Positions 7,954-17,798 of a stretch of 64,000 nt of DNA are shown piece by piece. The stretch spans positions 78,349 to 142,348 of the forward strand of contig JBBSJP010000008.1 in assembly GCA_038257155.1 (NCBI GenBank), given 5' to 3'. The stretch is from JANJTY01 sp038257155 (lineage in GTDB: Bacteria > Pseudomonadota > Gammaproteobacteria > Xanthomonadales > Xanthomonadaceae). The translations under genes were made by a program, and so were the position numbers. The notes under the pieces were generated by a model. The model had not been told where the DNA came from. It saw only the letters and a program-made list of their open reading frames with translations, and did no database searches. Position 1 is the stretch's first letter. The number at the start of each line of letters is the position of its first letter.

Positions 7954-10900
7954 ATGCCGCACCGCTCGCTCAAGCGCGTCCTGCTGTTCGCAGCGGCCAT
8001 GGCGCTATCCCACGCCGCCATCGCCCAGCAGGGCCTCCCGACACAGACCTGGCCTGCCGGCACCCAACTCGCCGATTGGCCGCACGGCGGCCGCATCACC
8101 ACCTTCCATCGTGGGCAGTTGTATCTGGGCGGCACCGACAACCAGAACACCTGGGTCTACGACATCAGCAACCCGCAAAGCCCACAATTGCTCTGCACCG
8201 GGCCGACAGGACTCAATGGTCATGTCTGGCAGAAGGTCGGCGACCTGTTCTACCGGCAGTACTGGAATCCGGAAGTCGGTGACAACCCGCCGGCCGGCAC
8301 CAGCCAGTTCGTCAGCCTGGAGGATCCCTGCAACCGGGTGGCGTGGACCGAGTCAATCCCCGGCTTTCCGCATCTGTCGCCGGTGTGGGGTGGTTGGTTC
8401 ATGAACACCTTCCCCTGGGTTTATGCCAACAACATCTACGACGCGCGCGTCGGCTGGTGGCCGATCCAGGCGCCGATTGACGTGGTCGCGGTGTCTGGTC
8501 TGAATGTCGGAAACCGGTTTCGCATCGGCAACCTGTTGTTCCTCACGCCGGGTGACGACCAGACCGGTGTCGCCGTATTCGATATCGGCAATCCGACCGC
8601 GCCGGTGCTGCTCGACGTGCTGTCCGGCAACTACCGCCAGTACACCACCGCGTGGCAGGTCTGGCGCCACCACCTGGTGATGATGAATGGCGACAACCTC
8701 AACGGGCCGGATGGCGACGCCAACGTCCTGGTGATCGACTTTTCCGATCCGACCAACCTGCAGGTCGCGTTCACCATTCCGTACGAGGATCTTCCTGGCC
8801 GCTACGCGCATTTCCAGGACGACTACGCCTTTGGTGGCCGCTTCAATCGCGGCACCAAGTACAACATGCAGACGCGCACGGTCGAGCGCGTGTTCACGCC
8901 GGCCAGCGGCGGCTTCTCGGACTTCCAGTGGATCCCGCTCGGCCACCTGGTGCTGGCATCGGGCTCGGAGACCAATGGCTCGCGTTCGTATCTTTACGCG
9001 CATCAGGATGGCCTCGACACGACCGCGCCCAGCCTCGGCTATCACCTGCCGGCGGATGGCGCGATCAACCAGCCGGTCAGCTCCGCCATCGGCCTGGTGA
9101 TCCACGAGCGTCTGCAGGCGCTGACCGTCAACGACCAGACCATCCAGTTGCGAGCGCTGGGCGGTGAGCCGCTGCCGACGGTCGTGGTGCACACCAGCTA
9201 TGACGTGATCAATGTGGTGCCGAATGCGCCGCTGCTGCCCGATACCACGTACGAGCTGCGCATCGTCGCCAATGGCGTGCGCGACCTGGCCGGCAATGCC
9301 ATGGCGCCGACCTCGTTCCACTTTTCGACCGGTGATGCGGTCGACGTGCTCGGACCGCCCGAGATTTCCGCACTGGTCAGCGCGCCGACCAGTCCGGCCA
9401 GCGTGGGACAGTCGGTGCAGTTCACCGTGAGTGCCAGTGACCCGGGCGGCAATGCACTGGAGTACAGCTGGACGTTTGGCGATGGCAGCGACAGCACGGC
9501 GTGGTCGGCCGCAAACCAGTCCAGCCACAGCTATGCGAGGCCGGGTGTTTACGGCGTGCTGGTGCAGGCGCGGCGAGGCAATGGTGAACTGGCTGCCGCC
9601 ACCCTGCCGCTGGTCGTGCAGCCGGTGCCCGCGGCACAGCCCGGCCGGGCTTCGGGTTCGATCCTGGTGGATGCGGCGGCGCGGCGCGTGTGGTCGCTCA
9701 ATCCGGACCATGGCAGTGTCAGCGTGATCGAGGCCGACAGCCTGCAGCGTCTCGCGATCCACCCCGCCTGCGCCAATCCGCGCGCACTGGCGCGCGATGG
9801 CGCCGGGCGAACCTGGATCACCTGCGCCGATGCCGATCGCCTGGTCGCCCTGGACGGCAATGGCGCGCAGGTTGCCGAGCTGGCAACCGGACGCGGCAGT
9901 GCGCCCGAGGCCGTACTGTTCGGCCATGACGGAACGGGCTATGCGACGCTCGCAGCCGGCCGCGCCGTGATCCGATTCAATCCGGCCACGACGCTCGAAA
10001 CCGGTCGTATCGCATTGCCCTCGGAGCCGGGTGCGCTGGCGCTGGCAGGCGATCGACTGTATGTGGCGCGCTTCATTTCCGGTGATGCCGCGGGCACGGT
10101 CTGGTCGGTGCAGTTGCCGGGCTTCAGCGCAGCATCCGACATCGCCCTGGCACTCGACAACACCACGGCGGACTCCGGCACCGCCGCACGCGGCCTGCCG
10201 AACTACCTCGCCGCGCTGGCGCCCAGTCCGGACAACAGTCGGCTCTGGTTTGCGGCGAAGAAGGACAACATCCTGCGCGGCCTGCTGCGCGATGGCGCCG
10301 AGCTGGATTTCGAAACCATGGTGCGGGTGCAGGTCGGCGGCATGAACCTGTCGAACCAGACCGAGGTGGTCGCGGCGCGACAGGATATCGACAACAGTAC
10401 GCTGGCCCTGGCGCTGGCTTCGGCACCGGGCGGTGCGCAACTGCTGCTTGCCCTGAGTGGCAACAACCGCGTGCTGGCGCTCGATCCGTGGAATGGCCGC
10501 GAGCTGGCACGGGTCGATGTGGGCCGTGCGCCACGCGGCATCGCGGTCGATCCGGCCACCTCGCGCGTGTTCGTGCGCAACGACCTCGACCGCAGCATCA
10601 GCGTGCTCGATGCTGCCGCGCTGTTCGCATCCGGTTCGACTGAGCTGGTCCTGATCGACACCGTGGCCAGCGTCGACAACGAGGTCCTGTCGCCGGCGGT
10701 GCTGGGCGGCAAGCGCGTGTTCTTCAACGCCGAGGATCCGCGCATGAGTGCCGATGGCTACATCGCCTGTGCCAGCTGCCACCTCGATGGCGACAGCGAT
10801 GGCCGGGTCTGGGATTTCAGCCAGCGTGGCGAGGGACTGCGCCGCACCATCGCCTTGCGCGGGCGCGCCGGCATGGCGCATGGCCCGGTGCACTGGACGG

Positions 10901-11787
10901 CGAATTTCGACGAGATCCAGGACTTCGAGGGCGACATCCGCGAGGTCTTTGGTGGCACCGGCCTGCTGGCCAACCTGCACTACTTCGCCGGCACGCGCGA
11001 CCAGCCGCTGGGTGACCCGAAGGCCGGCCTGTCGGCCGATCTCGATAACCTGGCGGTCTACGTGGCATCGCTCGATGACTTCGGGCGCAGTCCGCATCGG
11101 CTGCCGGACGGTTCACTATCGGCCGAGGCAGTGATCGGGCGTGACCACTTCGCGGCATTGGGATGCGCCGGCTGTCATGGCGGCAGCGCGTTCAGCGATA
11201 GCCGGCAACTGCGTTTCCATGATGTGGGCACCCTCACCGACGACTCCGGCTTGCGCCTGGCCGAGCCGCTTCAAGGCCTCGATACGCCGACCCTGCGCGG
11301 GCTCTGGCGCGAGCCGCGTTTCCTGCATGACGGGCGTGCGGCAAACCTGGAGGCGGTGCTGGTTGATGCGAATCCCACGGGCGCGCACGGTGCAGTCGCG
11401 GCATTGGGCAGCAGTGAGCGCGCCGAACTGTTCGCTTACCTGCTGTCGATCGATGCCGACGAACCCGCGCTGGCGTCGCCCTTCACACTCGCCCTGACCG
11501 GCATCGAAGCCGGAACCCAGGTCGATCCGGCGCTGGGACTGGTGCTGGGCATCGACAGTGATCTGGACGGCATCGTGCGGGTCGACTATCTCGATCACGG
11601 CGCCGTCGTGGCCAGCGCGACCATGCTGCCGTGGACCGCCAGCTACCAGCCTGCAGCGGGGCAGGCCCTGCGCCTGCAGGCGCGGGTGCAGCATGCCTCC
11701 GGCGCGATCACCACGACCTGGCCGCTGGCGGCCAGTGTGCATGCCCTGGCGGGCGGCGTGTTCGGCGACAGTTTTGAACCGCAATGA
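7954..11787 (+). CDS. Giant secreted propeller / Ig-like / PKD / di-heme cytochrome protein with C-terminal SFE motif
   Basis: 1277 residues, exported. ATG 7954 is preferred over the earlier in-frame ATG at 7906 because the signal peptide (KRVLLFAAAMALSHAAIAQ) follows it directly. Order: an N-terminal beta-propeller of LVIVD-like repeats (about 60-340); a Big_5-type Ig domain (about 365-460); a PKD domain with FGDGSD (about 475-560); a second propeller of YVTN-like repeats (about 565-920); then a cytochrome c peroxidase/MauG-like part with heme sites CASCH (starting at C939) and CAGCH (C1071) and the family segment LRGLWREPRFLHDGR. The chain ends in GGVFGDSFEPQ, a variant of the window's C-terminal motif. 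A periplasmic or surface redox enzyme is likely; its substrate is unknown. Monocistronic. Confidence 0.8.
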   Translation: MPHRSLKRVLLFAAAMALSHAAIAQQGLPTQTWPAGTQLADWPHGGRITTFHRGQLYLGGTDNQNTWVYDISNPQSPQLLCTGPTGLNGHVWQKVGDLFYRQYWNPEVGDNPPAGTSQFVSLEDPCNRVAWTESIPGFPHLSPVWGGWFMNTFPWVYANNIYDARVGWWPIQAPIDVVAVSGLNVGNRFRIGNLLFLTPGDDQTGVAVFDIGNPTAPVLLDVLSGNYRQYTTAWQVWRHHLVMMNGDNLNGPDGDANVLVIDFSDPTNLQVAFTIPYEDLPGRYAHFQDDYAFGGRFNRGTKYNMQTRTVERVFTPASGGFSDFQWIPLGHLVLASGSETNGSRSYLYAHQDGLDTTAPSLGYHLPADGAINQPVSSAIGLVIHERLQALTVNDQTIQLRALGGEPLPTVVVHTSYDVINVVPNAPLLPDTTYELRIVANGVRDLAGNAMAPTSFHFSTGDAVDVLGPPEISALVSAPTSPASVGQSVQFTVSASDPGGNALEYSWTFGDGSDSTAWSAANQSSHSYARPGVYGVLVQARRGNGELAAATLPLVVQPVPAAQPGRASGSILVDAAARRVWSLNPDHGSVSVIEADSLQRLAIHPACANPRALARDGAGRTWITCADADRLVALDGNGAQVAELATGRGSAPEAVLFGHDGTGYATLAAGRAVIRFNPATTLETGRIALPSEPGALALAGDRLYVARFISGDAAGTVWSVQLPGFSAASDIALALDNTTADSGTAARGLPNYLAALAPSPDNSRLWFAAKKDNILRGLLRDGAELDFETMVRVQVGGMNLSNQTEVVAARQDIDNSTLALALASAPGGAQLLLALSGNNRVLALDPWNGRELARVDVGRAPRGIAVDPATSRVFVRNDLDRSISVLDAAALFASGSTELVLIDTVASVDNEVLSPAVLGGKRVFFNAEDPRMSADGYIACASCHLDGDSDGRVWDFSQRGEGLRRTIALRGRAGMAHGPVHWTANFDEIQDFEGDIREVFGGTGLLANLHYFAGTRDQPLGDPKAGLSADLDNLAVYVASLDDFGRSPHRLPDGSLSAEAVIGRDHFAALGCAGCHGGSAFSDSRQLRFHDVGTLTDDSGLRLAEPLQGLDTPTLRGLWREPRFLHDGRAANLEAVLVDANPTGAHGAVAALGSSERAELFAYLLSIDADEPALASPFTLALTGIEAGTQVDPALGLVLGIDSDLDGIVRVDYLDHGAVVASATMLPWTASYQPAAGQALRLQARVQHASGAITTTWPLAASVHALAGGVFGDSFEPQ

Positions 11788-11995
11788 GCCGGTCGGCGCG
11801 CCGCGGCTCAATTCCCTCGCCTGGCGCAGCGCATGGGATTCCTTGGTGAGCCTGCTGTCCGCCTTTCAACAATCCGGTCCAGCAACGCAACGCGGCGGGC
11901 GCATGCACAGTAGGCAGCAGACCTCGCTTGCCGCGCAGACGACTCGACCCGCTCTCGTGTCCATCCGGCCACCACGCGCGACAAGGACAGCCATC

Positions 11996-13354
11996 ATGCA
12001 CGACACCAGACGAGCCGCTTGTGCGCTCCTGGCGAGCGTTCTGTTCGGTTTCAGCCTTGCGCATGCCGATGGGACTGGTTACACAGACCCGTGGTCCAGT
12101 ACCCTCGATACGCATGCCCTGCTTACCGCGGGCGGCAGCAGCGCCTGCGGCATCGATGCAATCTTCGGTCACGGGTTCGAAGCCGGCGCGATCCCGCACC
12201 CGCTGTATCCGGCGCTCGACCTTGCGACCTTGCCGGGTGAGGGCGGCGCCGCCAGCGGCCCGTATGCCGCCCCCATGCTGCCCTGCACGCAGCGCAGCGT
12301 CACTGTGGCGGGCATCGGCGTGGCCGCGCGCGAGCAGTTGCAAAGCGAGTGCGGCACGGCCGGCAGCGCCGTGCTGGTGCCCTCGGCTGCGGGACGCATC
12401 GGCGTCGTCAATCTGGGCCTGGTCGACGACTGCGATATCACCCTCGGCAGCGACGTTGTTATCGATTTCCTGGTGATCGGCAGCCTGCCGGGGCCGACGC
12501 ACGCGCCGAGCCACCGCATCCGCATCCGGGGTGGTCAGATCGGAAGCCTGATGGTCGTTGGTCCATCCAGCGATATCGTCTTCGACGGCGTCGCGATCAA
12601 CAACGGCGCGGTGCCCTCAGGTATCCGTTCGGGCACCGCCATCTACCTGCCGCCCGGGCCGGGCCCGGACGATGTGGTCGATCGCTTCGCCGTGGTCAAT
12701 TCGTTCATCCGTCTGGTCGCGGTGGCAAGCGGTGGCGATCTCGACGGCACTGCGTTTCTCGGCGCCCGTGCGCGCAACCAGTTCTTCGCCAACAACAACA
12801 TCGTCACCGACGGCAACCGCAATTCATGGGCGTTCCGCCTCAGCGGTGGCGACAACGTCATCATCGTCGACAACAGCATCCGGGTCTCGTTCCACAAGTT
12901 GGTGCGGATGAATGACGACCCTGTCGACTATGTCTACATCAAGGGCGGAATCTGGATGCGCGAGGCGACGCCAAGCAGCGGCGGCCTGTTGCTCAACGAT
13001 TCGTTCGCGCAGTTGTCGGGTTCGACCACGGACCGGGTCTATATCCATGATCCGGTCGTCTATCTGCTGCCCAGTGCGCCGGTGTCGTTCGGTGCGGTGA
13101 ACGAGGCCGTGCAAGCGGGCCGAAGCTGGCAGGCGCGTCGCATCGCCTGGCATGCGCTCGATGCCAGCGTGATCAGCGACGCGCGCCTGCAGTCGCTGCA
13201 GGATCTGTGCATCGGAGTCGGCGGCCTGTGCGACTACGGTGTTGGCAGCCACAGCTACCACTATGCGCCGGCGTTGGTCTTTCCCGTGGAGCCGTGGCGC
13301 GACTTGCCGACATTTGCCAACGACGATCCGGATGCGCTGCCGATCGAGCCCTGA
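11996..13354 (+). CDS. Secreted beta-helix-like protein with GFE motif near the N-terminus
   Basis: 452 residues. ATG 11996 is chosen because a signal peptide (ALLASVLFGFSLAHA) begins just after it; the frame is open far upstream but runs through the end of the previous gene. The middle (about 170-330) has repeated short strands such as NIVTDGNRNSWAF and NVIIVDNSIRV that suggest a right-handed beta helix. Oddly, the motif IFGHGFE, found at the C-terminus of neighbouring exported proteins, occurs here at residues 56-62, some 390 residues before the end. The C-terminus (DDPDALPIEP) lacks it. No known catalytic motif. The function is unknown. Confidence 0.7.
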   Translation: MHDTRRAACALLASVLFGFSLAHADGTGYTDPWSSTLDTHALLTAGGSSACGIDAIFGHGFEAGAIPHPLYPALDLATLPGEGGAASGPYAAPMLPCTQRSVTVAGIGVAAREQLQSECGTAGSAVLVPSAAGRIGVVNLGLVDDCDITLGSDVVIDFLVIGSLPGPTHAPSHRIRIRGGQIGSLMVVGPSSDIVFDGVAINNGAVPSGIRSGTAIYLPPGPGPDDVVDRFAVVNSFIRLVAVASGGDLDGTAFLGARARNQFFANNNIVTDGNRNSWAFRLSGGDNVIIVDNSIRVSFHKLVRMNDDPVDYVYIKGGIWMREATPSSGGLLLNDSFAQLSGSTTDRVYIHDPVVYLLPSAPVSFGAVNEAVQAGRSWQARRIAWHALDASVISDARLQSLQDLCIGVGGLCDYGVGSHSYHYAPALVFPVEPWRDLPTFANDDPDALPIEP

Positions 13355-13406
13355 GTCGCAGCGGCGCAGCCGCTTGCTCCGGCCTACGAACCAGACCAAA
13401 ACGCAA

Positions 13407-13431
13407 CGGGGCCGGTCAATGACCGGCCCCG
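13407..13431 (-). terminator. Terminator of ahcY, possibly bidirectional
   Basis: A perfect 11-bp stem (CGGGGCCGGTC / GACCGGCCCCG) with loop AAT lies between two convergent genes. Read on the minus strand it is followed by TTGCGTTTTGG, a weak U-rich tail, so it fits the end of ahcY best. Confidence 0.7.
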
Positions 13432-13474
13432 CAGTGCGACCTGAATCAGGAAGCGGCGCGAACGCCGCGCTGGA

Positions 13475-14902
<1,428 letters not shown>

Positions 14903-14956
14903 CGGTGGTGCTCCGTTGGTTGAGGTTGAGCGAAGGGCTTGGAAGCCTTCGCATCA

Positions 14957-15032
14957 CGGGCGCAGTTCGGGATGAACCTTCCACCGAGCCTGATTCCGGT
15001 GCCAGGCCGGACTTGCAGCGCCCCTCGGTGGG
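14957..15032 (-). promoter_or_regulatory. SAH riboswitch upstream of ahcY
   Basis: Read on the minus strand, CCGAGGGGCGCTGCAAG is followed by CAGGCTCGGT and then AACTGCGCCC. These match the SAH riboswitch core: the 5' arm CCGAGG pairs with the later CTCGG, and GGCGC can pair with GCGCC of the distal segment as a pseudoknot. The aptamer starts a few tens of bases after a TATAAT box and about 55 bases before the ahcY ATG. SAH riboswitches are known activators of ahcY in proteobacteria. Confidence 0.88.
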
Positions 15033-15051
15033 CGGAAAACGATCGGGGCGG

Positions 15052-15057
15052 ATTATA
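15052..15057 (-). promoter_or_regulatory. Minus-10 box of the ahcY promoter
   Basis: A perfect TATAAT on the minus strand, about 20 bases upstream of the SAH aptamer. No good -35 box is seen at 16-18 bases, so activation or an extended element may be needed. Confidence 0.6.
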
Positions 15058-15165
15058 CGCTTCTGGCGGAAAGGTGCTGCGGTGAGCGTTCAGGCGCCTT
15101 GCCAGTCCCTGTTTCAGCTTCGGCGGACCAGTAAACACGTCAGGACCTGGGACTGCCGGGGCAGG

Positions 15166-15332
15166 AAGCCCCTCTCCCCACGGGAGAGGGGTTGGGGAGA
15201 GGGGCAGGTGTCAACGGAACCCACAACTCGCGGCAGGTCGCTCGTCACGTGGCGTGAGACGCGTGGCCATGTTCAGTCTGCGACTCGTTTGCCCCTCACC
15301 CCCACCCCTCTCCCGGAGGGAGAGGGGCTTTG
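15166..15332. repeat. Paired inverted GGGAGAGGGG repeats
   Basis: AGCCCCTCTCCCCACGGGAG at 15166 and following, and GCCCCTCACCCCCACCCCTC at 15291 and following, are inverted relatives. Each contains an internal CTCTCCC..GGGAGAG palindrome. This G/A-rich versus C/T-rich element type is scattered through many Xanthomonadales genomes. The rest of the 14903-15589 gap holds only the SAH leader and nothing else recognisable. Confidence 0.6.
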
Positions 15333-15589
15333 AGCCCGCCTCCGCTGGCTCATGGTCCGCGATCAAGTCGGACTGCCGGCGCGCCGCGAACGGGTCCCGT
15401 AGGACTGCATGTGCCGTGATGGTTGGTCGTTGCCGCTGCCGTTCGCAGCAAGCGCAGCCGACCTGCTGCGTTGCCAGCGCGCACCCAGCCTACCCCGGTC
15501 GAATCATGGCCGCGAACGTGCGAGACTGGCCGAGCGAGATCCCGCCTTCGGAAAGGACCGGGCTCGACGCGCGCTCCGGGGGGCGAATC

Positions 15590-16510
15590 ATGCACAGCGG
15601 CCCGTCGCAAGCTGCATTGCCGAAGATCCTCGTGGTCGACGACCAGCCGTTGATCATCCAGGCCCTGTTCGAGATCCTGAGTGATGGCTACGACGTGTTC
15701 ATGGCCACCAGCGGCGAGGAGGCCCTGCAGGCCTGCACCGAGAATCCGCCCGACCTGATCTTGCTCGACGTCATGATGCCGGGCATGAGCGGCCATGAGC
15801 TTTGCCGTGCATTGAAGCGGGACATGCGCACGCGCGACATCCCGGTCATGTTCGTGACCGCGCAGAACCAGCCGGAAGAGGAAGCCGCCGGCCTCGACGT
15901 CGGTGCGGTTGATTTCATTTCCAAGCCGCTCAATGCGCCGGTGGTGCGCGCACGGGTACGCACCCACGTGACGCTGAAGCGCCAGGGCGACTGGCTGCGT
16001 TCGCAGGCCCTGCTCGACGGCCTGACCGGCATTCCCAACCGGCGCAAGTTCGACCAGGCGCTCGATGCCCTGTGGCGCGACTGCCAACGCAAGTCCACTC
16101 CGCTGTCGCTCATCATGCTGGATGTCGACCGCTTCAAGGCCTACAACGACCATTACGGCCACGATCGGGGTGATGCCTGCCTGCGCGCGGTGGCGGCAAT
16201 CATCCATGGCGGCTTCGGTGCCGCGCATGGCTTGGTGGCGCGTTACGGCGGTGAGGAATTTGCCTGCGTGTTGCCCGACTGCGGGATGCAGAGCGCGATG
16301 CGCGTGGCCGAATCCATGCTGGCCGCGGTCGAATCCCTCGAACTGGAACACACCGAGGTCGGGCATTCCAAACGCATCGTCACGCTCAGCGCCGGCGTGG
16401 CCAGCCTGGTGCCCGACGGCGCGCTGCCACCGAATCAACTGATCGTGCTCGCCGACCGCCAACTGTATGCGGCCAAGGCGGCCGGGCGTGGCGTGGTGCG
16501 TGGCTGTTGA
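15590..16510 (+). CDS. Response regulator with GGDEF domain (diguanylate cyclase)
   Basis: Makes cyclic di-GMP under control of phosphorylation. 306 residues from ATG 15590, which follows a GGGGGG run at good spacing; the longer open frame upstream runs through the repeat region and is not credible. The receiver domain (about 10-125) has DD at 17-18, the phospho-acceptor D60 in LILLDVMMPG and K109-type FISKPLN. The GGDEF domain (about 140-300) has the active-site loop RYGGEEF near 217. No RxxD inhibitory site is seen at its usual place just before that loop, so product feedback may be absent. It precedes a binding protein and hybrid histidine kinase on the same strand, its probable input. Confidence 0.93.
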   Translation: MHSGPSQAALPKILVVDDQPLIIQALFEILSDGYDVFMATSGEEALQACTENPPDLILLDVMMPGMSGHELCRALKRDMRTRDIPVMFVTAQNQPEEEAAGLDVGAVDFISKPLNAPVVRARVRTHVTLKRQGDWLRSQALLDGLTGIPNRRKFDQALDALWRDCQRKSTPLSLIMLDVDRFKAYNDHYGHDRGDACLRAVAAIIHGGFGAAHGLVARYGGEEFACVLPDCGMQSAMRVAESMLAAVESLELEHTEVGHSKRIVTLSAGVASLVPDGALPPNQLIVLADRQLYAAKAAGRGVVRGC

Positions 16511-16602
16511 GCCGGCGCTACCATGGCACGCGAGCGTCCGGCGCATGACGGTCGAATCGCGCCATCGATGGGGATCGGTCGGGCCACGGGGAGAACTGCG
16601 AC

Positions 16603-17721
16603 ATGAAAACGCCTGAGCGGTTCCTGGCAAACGTGCTGCTGGTGCTGATGCTTTTCTTGCCGCCCTTGGCGTCGGCGGCCGAACCGGACTTGCGCATCCT
16701 CACCTGGGAGGGTTATGTCACCGAGGCCGATCTCGGTACGATCAATGCGCTGCTGCGCGAGCAGGGCTACGAGTTCGAGGCCCGGGTGATCTCGCCTTAT
16801 GCCGAAGACGCCGAGCAGATGTACAACCTGATCCGCAAGGGCGATGTCGACATCGCCTTCCTGACCCTGTTCTTCATCAAGCTGCAGGGCGACCGTTCGA
16901 CCCGCTTCATCCAGCCCATCGACACCACATCGCCGCGCCTGGGCAACTATCAGCATCTGTTGCCTGCGCTGACCCGGATTCCGATGGGCATGCACGACGA
17001 GCAGGTGCTGTACATCCCGTTCGGCGGCGGCAGTTACGGTTTCTACGTCAATCGCAATGTGGTGCCGGAAGACCGGGTGCCGAAATCCTGGCGCGATCTG
17101 TTCGCCCCGCGCTGGCAGGGCAAGTACTCCTTGAACAAGAGCCAGATCTGGTACAACGTCGCCATCGCCTCCATGGCGCTCGGCTTGCCGCCGTATCACA
17201 TCAACGATCTGGCGGTCGACGGTCGGCGCGATGCGGTGGTCGAGGCGACCCAGCCAGGCAGCGCGTTGTCGGAGAAGCTCACCGCGCTGTATCGCGGCGC
17301 CGGCGAGTTCTGGGAAGCGGCACCGAGCTTCCCGGCCGGACTCGAGAACGTCAGCAGCTGGGGCCCGGAAATTGCCCAGGCCAACAAGGACGGCGGCGAT
17401 TGGCGACTGATCCAGTTCGAGGAGGGTGAACTGGTCTGGCTGGACACCATCAACTTCGTCGCCGAGCTTGAAGGCCGCCGCCTGGAAGCGGCCGAGATCG
17501 TCGCCAACTATTTCATCGGCAAGGAAGTACAGAGCCGGGTGGCGAGCGAGCTGTCGCTGGTGGCGGCATCGAGCCTGGCCGACAGCAACCCCATCCTGCA
17601 GCGCAATCCCGGATTCTTCACCACGGGTGCTTTCGTGCCGCCATACAACGCCCTGGCCGACAACCGCATGAACCTGATGTCCGATAGTGCGTTGCAAGCC
17701 GCACGCCAGGCGGCGCACTGA
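16603..17721 (+). CDS. Periplasmic solute-binding protein, PotD-like
   Basis: A 372-residue exported binding protein of the spermidine/putrescine type. The signal peptide is MKTPERFLANVLLVLMLFLPPLASA; the mature part begins EPDLRILTWEGY, the opening strand of PotD/PotF-like proteins. GGGSYGFYVNRNVV and APRWQGKYSLNKSQIWY correspond to later ligand-binding segments. No permease or ABC ATPase lies near it. Instead it sits 92 bases after a diguanylate cyclase and 77 bases before a membrane hybrid histidine kinase, so it may be a sensor subunit that presents a ligand to the kinase. The ligand cannot be assigned by eye. Confidence 0.82.
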   Translation: MKTPERFLANVLLVLMLFLPPLASAAEPDLRILTWEGYVTEADLGTINALLREQGYEFEARVISPYAEDAEQMYNLIRKGDVDIAFLTLFFIKLQGDRSTRFIQPIDTTSPRLGNYQHLLPALTRIPMGMHDEQVLYIPFGGGSYGFYVNRNVVPEDRVPKSWRDLFAPRWQGKYSLNKSQIWYNVAIASMALGLPPYHINDLAVDGRRDAVVEATQPGSALSEKLTALYRGAGEFWEAAPSFPAGLENVSSWGPEIAQANKDGGDWRLIQFEEGELVWLDTINFVAELEGRRLEAAEIVANYFIGKEVQSRVASELSLVAASSLADSNPILQRNPGFFTTGAFVPPYNALADNRMNLMSDSALQAARQAAH

Positions 17722-17798
17722 GCGCCGATCCGGTCGATGCGACACGTGCGCCAGACGAATGAACGGCAGCGCCAGGTCCGGCGCTGGCGAACCCGTCA

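Noticed and set aside
8353..11097. A 914-codon minus-strand open frame
   Set aside because: Antisense to the giant secreted protein, whose heme, PKD and Ig motifs are clear.
15166..15332. Terminator pair for ahcY or the diguanylate cyclase
   Set aside because: It lies upstream of both genes and has no U run; it is a repeat pair of the order-typical kind.
14905..15333. A plus-strand frame in the ahcY leader
   Set aside because: It covers the SAH riboswitch and repeats; no plausible protein.
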